64,000 nt of DNA from Rhizaria sp. SCN 62-66 (GCA_001724265.1 MEDY01000023.1:1-64000), one strand, 5' to 3'. Counted from the first letter of the stretch, positions 11,300 to 24,648 are shown. Notes: a model not told the origin generated them from the sequence alone. Numbers and translations: made by a program.

Positions 11300-11951
11300 G
11301 TAACTTATTACACTGTACAAGTATGCCACTACGCTACGTCTTATTGATTGATACCGCCTGTCTCATAGATGATGTGTTGTGCAAACGTGTGGCTGTTTTT
11401 ATGCGATCTCTATGAGTGGGGCGCGTAGAAATTGATACCGCTGGCCTTGCTGGGGCCGTGGGCTTACAGTCACTGTTGCGATCAGAGACATCACGAGCGC
11501 CAGTACTCAAGGAGTTTCTTGTTTTGCGATTTTCTGTGTGTGATTGAATACATATGTGTTTATGAGTTCAGTTTTGGCTAGGTATAACATTCTTTCATAT
11601 CATATCGTAAAGGTAGCGGTGTGAAAAACGTTATATAGGTTCATGTATGTGATGTGCGAGTTTTTTTTGCATCTTGAAACATTAGCCACAGGATCGTTCA
11701 AATTTCTGACTCGAGCCTGCTTTGTTTTGATCGTCAAGAACAAATTTTAGACAAATTATAGATCTAACACTCGATTTTAACATTGATTTTCTTTTTATAT
11801 TTTCTCAAAGTGCTTTTTGTTCCGACTGTCAGAGAGTCTTCCGTTTCTATTCCTCCAGTCGTGATTTGCCCGACCAAACTCTCCACTCCCCGACGCGCAC
11901 TGCCTTTCTGTCGCTTTCTCGCGACACAGCGCCCGCGCGCGCGGCTTTGCA
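11300..11951. other. intergenic DNA between SRPRB and the ZSWIM2-like gene
   Basis: AT-rich. It should hold the SRPRB 3' UTR and the promoter of the following gene on the same strand. No gene, RNA or repeat recognised. Confidence 0.5.
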
Positions 11952-14900
11952 ATGAGCCAACGCAAGCACTCCTGGCGCGCGCGCCCCAGCGCCGCGGACC
12001 TGGCGGTGCTGGCGGCGGCCGCGGAGGCGCGCTTCATGGTCTCCCGCGAGCTGGGGCCCACGCGCTTTGAGCTGCGCCCTATCAACACGGCGGGCGCCTC
12101 GACGAATGCCAACAATGCACCGCTAAACAACGCCTCTTTATCTTTTAGCGATGCAAGTGCCGCTGCGATCAATGCTCAGCAGCAGCAACAGCAACACCAG
12201 CCACAACCTAAGCGTTTTGTTGTCTCTATTGGTGGAGACCTTACATGCTCTTGTCACAGCAACGCAGCAGCACCGAATTCGACAGCTCCGAGTAGTGGCT
12301 CTAATACCACCGCTAGCAGCAGCGCCGGCTCTAGCTCTCTATCATCTTCGTCATCATCTTCACAACAACAGCAACAGCAGCCACAGTCTCTGCTGTGCGT
12401 GCACGTCGTCTACGTGCTCACTCACCTGTTCCGCGTGCCCGCCGGCTCCCCGCTGCTGTGGCAGCTGAGCCTTGTGGACCGCGAGGTGGACGCAATGCTG
12501 CGGGACAGGGAGCGCCATGCGCGCGCGCAGGCACTCGCGCGCACACGCAACAACAATAGCAACAACAACAACAACGGCCGTGCGAGTGGGAACAGTTCAC
12601 ATGCTGCGAGTGCGGCTGCGACAGTCACAAATACTGAACAGTCTCAGTCAGCTGATGGCGGCGGCAACGGCGAGCAGCGGCCTAACTTCGACTCGGCGCG
12701 GCCTGACTTGGTGCAGCGGCGGCTCGACTTGTTGCCCAACGGGGTCACGATCAAGACGCTGCGGCCGCGCTGCCTGCCGCCCGCGCCCGCGCTGGTGCTG
12801 GTGCCCACGATTGCGGCCGCCAGGGCTTTGGGCGCCGCTCACGCGTACAATGCCGCCGCCTCTGCCGCCGCCGCTGCCGCCGCCGCTGCCGCCGCTGCTG
12901 CCGCCGCTGCCGCCGCTGCTGCTGGTGCGGACGCGAGTGCGAGCCCGGATGCAGGCGACGACGATGACGAACGTGAGCTTGAGCAACAGCAGCAATAGCA
13001 GCAACATCAGCAGCACGAGCAACAAGAGCGAGAGAAACAGAGGCAGCTGTATCTGCAACAGCAACAGCGGCGACAGCGACTGTTACGCGCCAGCAACAGC
13101 AACAATAACAGGTCTAGTAACAATTGGTCGACTCGGTCCGGGGGCGGCGCTCTCTCCGCTGTCGCTGCCGAGGCCGCCGCCGCCGCGCTGCCGGTGCTGC
13201 TGCCGCCGCCGCCGCCGCTGTCCGCGCCCCCGAGCGCGGCGTTGCTGCCGATCCCGATAACCGTGAGCACAGGCTACTGGGCTGACGAACTGCTGCTTAC
13301 GGTCACCCCGTTGCCGGCGCTGCCCACAGTCGCTGCGGCGCCTGCGCTCACGGTCACAGGCACGGCCACGGCTGCGGCGGCGAATGATGGCGGCGCCAGG
13401 GAGAGCGAGACGGTGCGCGTGCCAGTCACGGACTGCAACGTGCTCTGCCAGTGCGAGTGCGAGCGCGAGTGCGGGTGCCGACAGGGAAATCGAGCGCAGA
13501 GCAGGCTGGCGCTGCTTCAAGCGCAGTCGCAGCTGCTTTGGCGCACCGGATGGTCGCTCAGGGACCTGGACGCACATACGCAGCATCTCAAACGCGTTAG
13601 CAACGGGTTACAGTCACAAAAGGGGGCGAACAACACGATTACGCTTGAATTTCCAACAGCAGGCGCGCCAAGTGCTGCGGCAGCGCGTTCTTCTGTTACT
13701 GGCGCGATTGCCAACGCAAGGGTCGAGGTTGCCGCCCCGACTGCAGCCTCCGCCGTTGAGACGATCACAGGCGCGCTCCTCGAGCGTCTGCCGCCGCTGC
13801 CACCCTTTACTCCGCTTTGTGCTCCGGATAATAAGGACGCTGGCGGCGCCTCGACCGCAGAGTCGGCCGGTACCGAGGCTGACGCAGAGCCCGTGGAGAC
13901 GGAGGCCGAGAGTGTGGATTGCTGCATTTGCTACGAAGCAATGACTTACCAGGAAGAGGTACGCGTACCTAAACAACGTCGATGATCAGAATTTCAACTC
14001 GTTTTGTGCTTTTATCTTATTTTTTGGGTTATTTTATCAAATTTCTCACACTTTTACTTTTTCTTTGCTTTTTTCTTGCCTCTCTCGCGCATACTTCGCT
14101 GGCTTACACGCGGTCATACTCTCAGCTTGACGGCGCTCTCTATCCGTGTTGGTCCTCTTGCGGCAACTACTTCCACGCGCACTGCCTGCTCACCTGGGTG
14201 CGCCACAACACCAAGCCGCGCTCCACATACCCGCACAGCAACAGCAGCGGCAGCGGGAACGTGCGGGGCGCGGGAGTCACGTGTCCCCTGTGTCGCGCCG
14301 AGCTCGAGTGGGCCGTCGCGGAGGCACTCGCAGAGATGGGCCGCCGGACCGAGAAAATCCGGGCCGCGCGCGGGGACGCGGCTGCGCGTGCGCTGGCGCA
14401 GCGGCGGCGTGGGTTTTGGGCAGGTACTTACGCAAGTAAGGGGCTCAGCAGCAGCTGCGCCAACATTCGTGGAGATATGAAGGTGTATCAGCAGTATATG
14501 GCTGCGGCGGTCGCCAGGTATGCGCTGGGCGAGGCTGCGGGAAGGCTGCTGCGGGTGCAGACGAGGATTGCGAATTTGCAGTCACTGCAACAGAAGCAAC
14601 AGCAGCACCACCAGCCGCCGCAGTCATCACACGCGTTGTCGCCGTGGCAACAGAAGCGTCAGCAATAGCATGTGCTTCACTCGCTCTTGCAGCTGCAGCC
14701 GCGGCTGCAAGCGCAGCTAAAGCAACAGCAGCAGCGCCTGTTGTTGCAACTCAAGCACTTGCAGTCACAGTCTTCGCAGACGACGCTGCAAGCCGGTAGT
14801 TCGCTGTCTCCGAGTGGAGTCGTTGTGCTCGGCGCGCGCCGCGTACTCACGACGACTGTGGGCACCTACACGTTTCCGTTACAAGCAGCAGCGGCATTAG

Positions 14901-17900
14901 GCGAGCTGACACAAGAGCAAGAGCAAGAGCAAGAGCGTCTGTACGAGACTGGGCTCGGGTTAGTTTCCTGGCCGAGCGTAGCTTACTTGCGACCGCACAG
15001 CAAACAGCTTTCACTGGCACCGACAGCGCCCGAAACAAAAGAAAAGGCGAATGCCGTTGCAGCAAGAACACGCAAGTCCTCTCTGTTACTCGCGACCTCC
15101 AGCAACACGCGCAGTGGCAGTTCCGGTCTTAACCGTTCAACTGCAGCGACTTCACCGAGCTCTTCACAGTCGCAGTCTAAGTTGCAGTCTGAGGCGCTGT
15201 GGCGGCGGGGGCGGGGGCTAGGCTCTTTGCACGGCCGCTGCACCCTGTGCGGGGCCGGGGGGCCGCCGAAGCCCTTGCACGAGGTCGAAGGCAGCGCAAG
15301 TACAACTGATAACACCTCAACGCAGATAACCACAACAATATCTAGCAGCAGCTCTGGTCTGGGTTTAAGCACTATTGCGAACACACGGTCCATGTCTCAC
15401 GCTGTTGTCCCAGGCTCTATCTCTGGCTCCAGCGGCTCAAACCCAACTGCTTTGGTTGTCGGCTCGAACAATCACAGTCTATCTGGGAGCGTTGTTGGTG
15501 GCATCACAGGCTCGGGTGTTGGCAGTGGGAGCATCAGTCTTTTTGTGTCGCCAACAAGCAGCAACACGAACGCGCACGTCGGAAACATCTGTAACAACTT
15601 GGGTTTGTCATCACAGCAGCGGCAACAACGGTTGCAACGATAGCGGCTGCGGCAACCGCAACAGCAGCAACAACAGCCGCTAGCTTTAGAGAGCAGCACA
15701 TTCCTCACTGTCAGCTCACACATTAGCAGCAGCAGCGGCCTTACTGCGAGTGGCGCTAATCACGACACGAACTCCAGTGGTTCCCCTCCTGTTGCAGCTG
15801 CTCCTGCTGCCGTGCCGCTGGTGTCGTGCCTGCGGTGTGCATGGGTCTCACTGTGCCACCCTTGCGTCGCGATAGTACTCGATAGCAACAGCAAGGCTGA
15901 CAGTAGCTCAAGCACGGTTGATTCTGCGGCATGCAATGATGACGACAACGAGGCCTTTCCCCTAAAGGCTGCAGACGCGAACAGTCCCGCCCGCTTGCTC
16001 TCTCTTCTGTCCCCCTGCGCTCCGGTGTACTCGTCATCTTGCCTCAGTGACGGCGAGCAGGAAGGGACAAAGGCGCACGTGTGGGCCTACAGGCACGATA
16101 TGGAGCTTGAATCAACATCAATTCCTCAAAAAAGCCCTGAGGATAGTCTGAAACAGGTTAGTTTTAATGAGTCCCCAAGGAAAGCAGCGCTAGCATCTTT
16201 GTTTGCGTCAATGACAGCTTTTGTATCTCAGAACAATGACAACAAGCGCGATGCTGCAATCACAAAGCAACACAACAATAAGAGCGTGAATGTTCACTCT
16301 CGCTCTGTGTTGCACTAGCCCTTACAACCCCAATTGCCTTCACAGCTCCTGCGCCGCACCGCCGCCGGCCGCCGCGCCTTGCTTCTTGCGCTCAGGGCCG
16401 GACTTCACAGTGCGGGCCGTTCGCTGCACTCCCTGTGCGGCCTGCAGGGGCTGAGCACTCTCGCAGACCTAAGCACGACTGGTGACGGTGAGAGCGCCTC
16501 TGTGAGCGCGTTTAGCATGCTTGTGAGCCCAGGTCTTGTCACTCAACAACAGCAAGATATTAACTGCGACGGGAGCACAAAAAGCAGTGATTGTGAGCCG
16601 AATGACGTACATAACTCCGAATCAGATCTCGGAGCTGCTCTTGACCTTGGTTCTGATACTAACTCTGACTCAGACTGCACTCAGCAACAGAGCCAGCAGT
16701 CGCGGTTTGTCTTAAGCAAGCAGCGGCGCCAGCGGGAGCAGCAGGGGCCGCGGCGGGCGCAACAGCAGTCTCGGTCTGTGCAGCGGCAGCGGCGCGCACA
16801 AGAGCGGCGCAGGCGGCAGCGGCTGTGGCAACAGGGAGCTCGAATCGCGTTGCACTGGTCTGATGACGATCACACTGAAGACACAGCAACTTTGTGCAGC
16901 AAAACCGAAGGCGGTGAAAACAATGTTGAGTCAGCGTTGTTTCGCGAGCTTTCTGACGCTTCTCTTGTCCTCACGCTGCCGTTGCCGCGCGCTCTTTTCT
17001 CGTTATCTCTTGAACAAAGCAATTTCGCTATGCTCGAGCTCCAGCGCGCGGCAGGGCTGCTCTCTGTGGGACCGCGGGCGCTTGCCACGGCGGCGCTGAA
17101 GTCGCTGGCGCAAGGTCACTTGGAACAGAGTAGCGCGGTAGCCCACTCAGAACTACAGGAGGCTGCTCAAAGTCACACTGCTGATGACGCGTCTGACAAT
17201 ACATGCATATATAAGCGTAGCTGCGGTGGGAGCGAGTCCAAATACCTCCGTTTGTGGCGTGTCGCCCCCGCGCTGTCTCCGCTACTCACCCCATGGCTTG
17301 GCTCCCAAAGCTCTTAGTTGCAGTCGCCGTCACGGCTGCAATCGCAGTCTCATCTTATCCTGCGGGGACACCACGCCGACTCGACTGGTATCGGTAGTGG
17401 CGAGGTTACTAGCGAGAGCTTGGAGGGCAAAACTGCGGTTTGGGGAGGCTTTTGGCCCAAGAACGACAGCTCCTGGGATAAAGGCTCTGAGTTACTGCTA
17501 AAAACACACAATACTAATCTCGATGACGTACGTGCTCTTGACGCGTGTGTGTGTGGCTCTGACAGTGTTGGTGAGTGTAAATGCGAGTGTAAGAGTAGCC
17601 GTGAGCAGCAACGTGATTGTGACGGCGACTGGGGCGTTTCTACCACCGTCGCGCTTTGTGACAATCGTAATAGCAGCAACGATGACAACACGTCACAGCA
17701 GAAGCCTTTGCTGGTACTCACAGTGAGCATTCCGCTTGCACCCATTGCTGCTGCGCTTTGCACTGGCATTGATAGTATTGACGCGAATCTCAATGAAGAC
17801 AACAATGACGGTGATGCAGCGAGGGACAAGACGAACAACATGAATGATTCGGAAATTTGCGTTGATAATGAAACGTCGTCTGCTGCTGTACGAGCTATTG

Positions 17901-20900
17901 CGACAAGCCTCGGCAGCGCAGCACACCGCGTCACCCAGTCGTTGCTGCTCCTGGCGTCTCTGCTAAGGAGCGTTAACAGGCAAGACATCTCTTGCGACAA
18001 GGCGTTTGGCGAAGTTGGCACATTAGAGGCGAATCAAGGCAATACTGCTGGGCTGCAGTCTTTATCTTGTGTTGACGCGAGCGCGAACGCGGAGGTTGAC
18101 TCTAATGTTGGTACTGTAGCCAAAGCTGCTCACGACGCTGATTCTGATTCTGCATCTGTTGTTTTCACTACTTCTCAAACATTCGGAGCGGAAGCAACAG
18201 CAGCTTCAGTGCCAGCAACAATGCTCTCGAGCGACTCATGTTGCGCGTGCTGCGGTGGCAAAATCGACGCGTTGACCCGCACTCAGGCTGACGCTGACAC
18301 GGAGTCCGAGCCCAGTCGCCTCCATTGCCGCTTCCCGTGCGGCCACCGCGCGCACGTGGCCTGTGCTGCGCTTGCCGTGGTTACGAGCGGGGCCACACTG
18401 CGCTGTCCTCACCGGTCGCACCACTACCTGCTCCACAAAGACTCTCCTTACAACAGTCACAGCAAGCTGAGAAGCAGTGTCTCGAGCTTTAACGCGCTGC
18501 CGCTGACGTCACCGCTGTTGATCGCGCTTGCCTGTCTCGGCCCCGCCGCTGCGAAGACAGTGATTTCAGCACTGCGCTATCTTTTAGCGCCGCAGCGCCG
18601 CAAGGACGCAGTGAAAGCCGCCGCCGCAGCCGCCGCAAAGGCCATCCTGTACCTGCCCCACGCACCGCAGAACAACGACAGCGCCGCAAGTGACACTGCG
18701 AGCAGTGTAGTCACGGCTGCGGCGACTGCGGCCGCAGTCTCCGCTCTGGACCTGAGCCCCGCACTGCGCACGCGCCTTGCTGCCCTGGGCCCGGCGCTTG
18801 CTGCGCTGCTGCGCGCGCGCGCGGCGGCGACGGGCCTCGCCGAGCGCAGTTTCCTGCTCGCGCAGCCCTGGGTGTTTCCGGGGCTGGCGCTGCCGCCCGG
18901 CGCGCTGGCGCTGGCGGCGGCGCTGGCCGCGGCGCGGGGCGCGGGGGAAAGGGCCGCGGCAGCGTTGCAGCTGCGTGCGCTAGCTCCTGAGAATCAGCAG
19001 CAGCTACTGCGACAGAAACAGAAAGATGCTACAGGCACTGAGATGGTTGTATCTCTGACAGCTGTTGGTCACAGTAATGCGAACAGCAAGGCTCGTGTTG
19101 GCGGTAAGCTTATGCAGGGACGAGTTCAACAGCATCAACAACGACATGGGAAGTCACAGCCTCAAGATCAGCATTCTCCGACTGCTTCACTGTCGCTTTC
19201 ATCGACGCCTTTGCTAGGCGATAATGCAAGTAAACACAGTAAGATTCAGGAGTTGCAGACCCATTCATAGGCTAAAGTCAAGACAAGCCGTCACGGAAGT
19301 CACTCTGGTGCCTTGGATGCAAGTCCCTTTAGTGGTATACTTGACCTCACAGTGGGTGGGACGTCCACAACAGTAGTAGCAGCACCAGGGGCAGATACAT
19401 CAGCTGCAACTGCGGCTGTCAAAGCTGGTCGCTTGTCGAAGGGCCTTACAACCAAGGGCTTATCAAAGGGGATTGTAAACGAAACTACAGGTAATCTAAG
19501 CTCACTGGTTAGCACCGCACCATTAGCGACCAATCTAGCGGCTGTTGGCGTTGTCAGTGCAGCAAGCATGCTCACAGTCGCTCCGTCTGCCGTAATTTAT
19601 CCGAGCATCGACGCGATTATTGAAAACAACATCAACGTTGATAGTTATCATCGCCGCGCTGAAAACGAAACCGACACTGAGACTGAAGCTGCAACGCAAT
19701 ACTTACAGCAGCAACACGAGCAGCAACAGCAGCGACAGCAGCGGCTGCAGGAACAGCAGCAACAACAACACGCATTGCTAGAGCTGTCAAAAGCTGCGGT
19801 GACAGCATCTTTAGCAGAGGCGGAAACACCTCTCGTTATTACAGCTCGCAACATTGATACAAGTCAAAACAACGTTGACGCTGATGTTGATGCTGCTGCC
19901 TCTTCTGAACGGGCTGAACATGATCCTCTTCTGCTGTCTCGAGTGCTGGAAAGAGGATCGGAGAGTCAAACAGAGGGTGACTGCTGGGATGTGCACTCCT
20001 TGCTCCCATCGCGTTTACGCGACTTGTCTCGGCCGTCAACGGCGTTGCCAGCAGCATCAACAGCCGCAGTAGTGAGTGTGCGGGCTGATGTCGAGACTCT
20101 ACATGCTAATGATGCTGCTGACGCGGATCATATGAACGGAGATGACAATGACGCAGATGAAGATGGGGATGATGAGGACGGAAGCGATGAGATCGACGAG
20201 CTTGTGTCAGATTTCCTCTCATTTCAACACGATTTTTCTCTTGGCACGCTATCCTTTGACGCGGACTCTGCTGGCAGCAACGATAGTGATGGAATCAATG
20301 TTGACACCAACGTCTTTAACGCCATCACGACTGACGACGCGAAGAGCGACCCCAAATACCACGTTGGTCGTCTTTACGGGAGCATTGACGACGAGTGCGA
20401 GCTCGAACCAGTGTTTGAGCATGATCATGAGCGCGAGCGCGAGCGCGATGCCGAACACGGCGCCGAACAAGTTCACGAGCGAGAACCAGAGCTGGAGCCG
20501 GAGCCGATGCCAGAGCACGACCAGCAACAGCATGAGCAGGCGTCCGAGCCCCGTTCAGCGTTAGATCCAGAACGGGTTGAGACGGTGACTGTTGTAGCTG
20601 AAGCGGCAACAGAGATTGATGTTCACGCCGGGTTTGAGGCTGCGATTGCTTCTGGTGTCATTGGTGACGATGAGAACGATAATGTGCTTGTCAGCGCCGG
20701 TGCCCATGATATTGAGCATGAGAGCGATTGTGAGCTTGAGCTGTCGTTTGACGCACGCGCATTAGCAGAAGCGCTTACACAAAACAACCAGAGCAGCAGT
20801 ACCCGAGATGCAAATAATATCACAACGACCAATGACTCTAGCATCAGTACGATCAATAGTGTTTCCTTCAGCAGTTATGTTGATGATGCTCCTGCTAGTC

Positions 20901-21808
20901 TCCGAGCCACTAGTATTAGCAACACTGACCGAAATAGTCGCAACTCTAGTCAAAGTTACACTTCTTTTGCGAGCGCCAGTTCTATCGCGAGCCAGAACGT
21001 TCGCGGAGGCAAAGTTGCGAGGGGCCGGCCTGCTGGTCCTTCAGTTACCGCGACTGAGAGCGCTAGTTTTAGAGCTGCCCTATTCACGACTGTCACCCCA
21101 GGTATTGGCGCTATTTCTTGTGCCGCTGTGCCAGGAAAGCTTGCGACAATCAAGCGGGCTGAAAACAAGAGCGCTAGCGCGAATGCTACGGCTCCGAACA
21201 CCAACGATGGCGCAAGTCACATTCATAGTCACGGTTTCACTGCGGCGAGTGCTGCAATGACCGGCGTCAGTCTAACTGGCTCCGGAGTGACTAGCAGCAG
21301 GCATAGTGGCTCTAGTGCCGGCACTAACGCTGTCAACGGCTCAGGTGTGCGTCAGAGGGGCCGCGCTCCGCTGGGCTCTCTCAAAGGCGCGCCGCAACTT
21401 CAGGACTCGACTTCGTTGAGTTCACAGTTACAGTCACCGTCGCATTCACTGCCACATTTGCACTCGCAGCAACTGCAGCAGCAGCAGCAGCAGCAACACC
21501 AGCGTTTGCATTCACCTCTGCAACAGCAGCAGCAGCAGCGACAGCAACTGCAACAACAGCCACAACAACAACAGTCATTTCTCCAGTTTGAGTTACGTTC
21601 GCATTCACTTAGCTTGCAGCCAGGGCCAAACACTAGCACCGCTGTGCCCGCACAGTCGCAGCTGCCGTTACGGGGCTCACAGTCAGCTCCAGTGGACTCT
21701 CAATCACTCCTGCAGCTCCCTCCAGTCCGCGGCGTCAGCAGCAATGCAAGTAACAGCAGCAGCAACGTTAGCAGCAATTCTGGAAGCAGTCACAAATGGA
21801 GGAACTGA
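11952..21808 (+). CDS. ZSWIM2: giant ZSWIM2-like E3 ubiquitin ligase (SWIM-RING-ZZ-RING) with six in-frame TAG codons
   Basis: Two exons, 11952-13958 and 14126-21808 (donor GTACGC, acceptor CTCAG), give 3,229 residues ending in TGA if TAG is sense. Domains: SWIM finger at about 97-170 (CSC, then LLCVH followed by LFRVPAGSPLLWQLSLVDRE, the typical ZSWIM2 tail); RING1 at about 655-725 (CCICYEA crossing the intron to CGNYFHAHC and CPLC); a degenerate ZZ finger split by an insertion (CTLCGAG near 1040, CLRCAWVSLCHPC near 1237); RING2 at about 2040-2100 (CCACC, CGHRAHVAC, CPH). Human ZSWIM2 has the same order in about 630 residues. TAGs at 12996, 14666, 15641, 16316, 17315 and 19268 (residues 349, 850, 1175, 1400, 1733, 2384) lie between and after these domains, several within Gln-rich stretches. 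No TAA, TGA or frameshift interrupts the gene. The last 1,100 residues are low-complexity with no domain I recognise. Confidence 0.85.
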
Positions 21809-22305
21809 TGGTTGATTCACACGCAGATGTGTATTTCTCTCTATAGGATACTCTTTAATTTTTTTATTTAAAACTACACGCATACTTACAACTTAGTCCT
21901 ATCACTTGATAGTCATTCTACTTAGCAATAAACACCTTGTTCTGCAAAGAAACACAACTGATTTGAGAGACCATGTGTTAAGTGTATTTCTACATTCTAC
22001 TATGTATTGTTTTTGGATTCTCAATCAGAGCAGCATTAGCAATAACAGCAGCAGTGACTGTTAGTAGCGACAGATCTTGCGGCATATTCTTTGCTCTGGA
22101 ATAGGAAGACAGGAACACAAAATTTCATCAATAATTATCATCACATGCACTGAAACAACAACAATTATATACTATTATATCTATATCTCGAGACAGGAAA
22201 GCAAGACTACTCACAAGAATATTCTCACTCCGCTTCGAGTTGCATTTGCCCACCCTCGAGAGGTCCAGAGAGGCTTGACTAGTAAGCTCAAGACGGCTTA
22301 GCGGC
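21809..22305. other. convergent 3' intergenic region
   Basis: It lies between the TGA of the ZSWIM2-like gene and the TAA of the minus-strand membrane protein. AT-rich, no gene seen. Confidence 0.5.
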
Positions 22306-23253
22306 TTAAGCGTTGTCGGAAGCGTTGTAGGACCCGATGCCGGAGGTGTCGAGGCCGACGGTGGCGTCGTGCTGGTAGAGGAACTTCTGGTACTCGTCGT
22401 CGCTCAACCCGTCGCGGTTCACGCCGCCCAGGAAGACCAGAGGGAAGACCAGCGCAGTCACCAGCGCGGCTGAAGAGAAACGGAGAAGGAATTGGGACAA
22501 GAGCAGAGTAGAGGTCGGGAATGAGCGGTTTTCAGAATAAAAGCAGTGGATAAAGGGATAAAGTAAGGCAATGTCGATCCAATATGACCAAACAAAGTAT
22601 AATCAAAGCATTTGACCACAAGTGCAATCGAAGAGATGACACGTACACCAGCCGGCCTTGAAGAAGATGAAGCCCCACTTGCGCATGTAGCAGTGCTCGT
22701 CATCGGTGCCGGGCGGGTTGAACACGTGCATGGCGCCGCCCTCGCACTCGGCGTAGAAGATGAGCATGGTGACCGGGTAGATGATGGCGAGTGCGTAGAG
22801 AGCGTAAATGGCGCCGCGCAGAAAGACGTTGCGGATGGTGACGCCCAAATAGCGCAGCACGCGGCGGTATTCCTGCGTAGGGATCGGCAGCGTCTTGCCC
22901 TGCAGGATCGCCTTGCGCACGCCGCCAGTGGTCGCGATGGTGACGAAGAAGACGAGGAGGAAGGTGCTGATGCCCAGGTCAGCGACGATGGGCGCGTCGG
23001 CGTAGTACACGCGGTGCCCGTCAATCGTCACAAAGCTCTCAGAGCGCCAGAGACCCGTGCGGTCGTGCGAGAGGAACGACAGCGCGGTGATGCCGAAGTT
23101 GATAATCCAGTTGGAGATGGAGACGAAGATGATGCTGATGATAAAGTGCTTCGAGCTCATCGCCTGCGCAGGCGTCTGCGAAATCGCCGCGCCGCCGCGG
23201 GTAAACGGGTCCGTGTCCAGGTAGCTGGACGCGCGGTCTTGGTCGCTCAGCAT
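22306..23253 (-). CDS. unrecognised four-helix membrane protein
   Basis: Two exons, 23253-22647 and 22469-22306 (donor GTACGT, acceptor TTCAG), give 256 residues ending in TAA. Four hydrophobic segments are visible: about 36-60 (FIISIIFVSISNWIINFGI), 88-110 (LGISTFLLVFFVTIATTGG), 143-166 (AIYALYALAIIYPVTMLIFY) and 203-219 (LVTALVFPLVFLGGV), the last reached across the intron. The loop between helices 3 and 4 has two Cys and the N-terminus is polar, as expected of a cytosolic tail. I do not recognise the family and assign no function. It has less low-complexity sequence than its neighbours, which suggests a constrained fold. Gene model confidence is high; identity is unknown. Confidence 0.75.
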
Positions 23254-23992
23254 CTGACTGTAGAGACGCAGAGGGTCAAGGCAGGGCGCGCCGCGAGGTC
23301 AGTGACAAAAAAGTGACGATAGTGAGGGCAGGAGGGACGGACGGGATACAGCGCGTTAAAAAAAGATTTGCAAAGTGTTCTTAAAATATATTATGAAGAG
23401 AGAAGTATAGACTTCGGATACCAAGCTCCGGAGTTTAAGTGTCGGAGTTAGCGGGAGATACAGCAAGTGCTAGATAGGACTTGCCTCGTCGTTCGAAGGC
23501 CAGCCACTCGAAGAAGAAGAGGAAGAGTTGTATTATCAACTCGCCGGCAACTTCCGAGTGGCGACTCGACCTCGCAACTAGCTCGATTTTATCGAGCGAA
23601 TGCACGCTTTTCTCTCGCACAGTCGTCCTGAGGGTCAATGTATGGAATTTAGATGTTGTTTTGCTACTATATTTATTTCTGCAAATGTCATCAGGAACGT
23701 TTTCACGCCAGTGTCTATCATTTTCTCACAGCCTCGCTGCTCCTCTCTCTCGCGCCGGATCTCAGGTCTTTTCCCCCCTTTCTGCAGCCCAGTAGCTGGT
23801 TGATCCTTTTGCGTGCACGCATCCCGCAGTTTTATTAGTCTCTGTATTTAATTTGTGCTCGCTTTACTCTCGCGCCGTCTCGGTAGAGCTCTCGAGAGGA
23901 CAGCGCACCTACACACTTGCACCGCCCTCTTTGCTAAAGCAACACCACTCGCGCTCTTGCGTGTGTGCTTAGAAACACAGACAACCAGCACA
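23254..23992. promoter_or_regulatory. divergent intergenic region
   Basis: The membrane-protein gene reads left and the next gene reads right, so both promoters should be here. No named element is clear. An open frame runs upstream of the ATG at 23993 but contains no other ATG, so it is treated as 5' UTR. Confidence 0.45.
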
Positions 23993-24610
23993 ATGAGCGG
24001 CGTGCTTGACGATTCTTCAGGTAACTCCGCGTCCGAAATCGACATCCCCGACCATGATCACGACGACCACTTTTACGCGCATGTCTCGCAACAACAACAA
24101 CACAACAACGGCGGCGGCAGTCGCAACAGCCACGGCTACTACAACAGCGGCGGCAGCAGGAGCGCGGCCGTGAGCAACAGCGCCACAGCCAACGCCGGTC
24201 GCGGCGGCCGCGGCCCGTTCTCGGCCCCGGCCCCAACTGCTGCGACGGCGACGGCGACGGCTCGGAGCAGCAACGGCGCCGGTGTCCGCGGCGGCGCTGA
24301 CACTGGCACGGCCGCGGGGGCGGCGGGGACGGCGGGAGCGGCCGGCACGGCGGCGACGGGGACGGGCGCAGCCAGCTCTATCAACAAGAGCGCGAGTGGC
24401 ACCGCAAAACCGATCCCCGCGCCCGCCGCCGCCACCGCCGCTGGTGCCGCCGCCGGTGTCGCCGGCGCTGCTGCTGCTGGTGCTGCTGCTGCGGGCGCGA
24501 ACGGTGCTGGCGTCTCGGTTGGCGACAACGACGACGACAACGATGACGACAACTCGAATGGTCCGTCTCTCCCCTCTGCGCTCGCCGCTTGTCCCAGCCT
24601 GAGCCCAAGT

Positions 24611-24648
<38 letters not shown>

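Noticed and set aside
12996-19270. The ZSWIM2-like locus as a pseudogene with premature stops
   Set aside because: All six interruptions are TAG; there are no TAA, TGA or frameshifts in more than 3,200 codons, and the zinc-binding residues are intact. Random decay would not produce only one kind of stop.
12996-19270. TAG as pyrrolysine or as programmed readthrough
   Set aside because: Pyrrolysine is not used by eukaryotic nuclear genes. Six readthrough events in one protein, plus others in different genes, would give almost no product. Sense reassignment is simpler.
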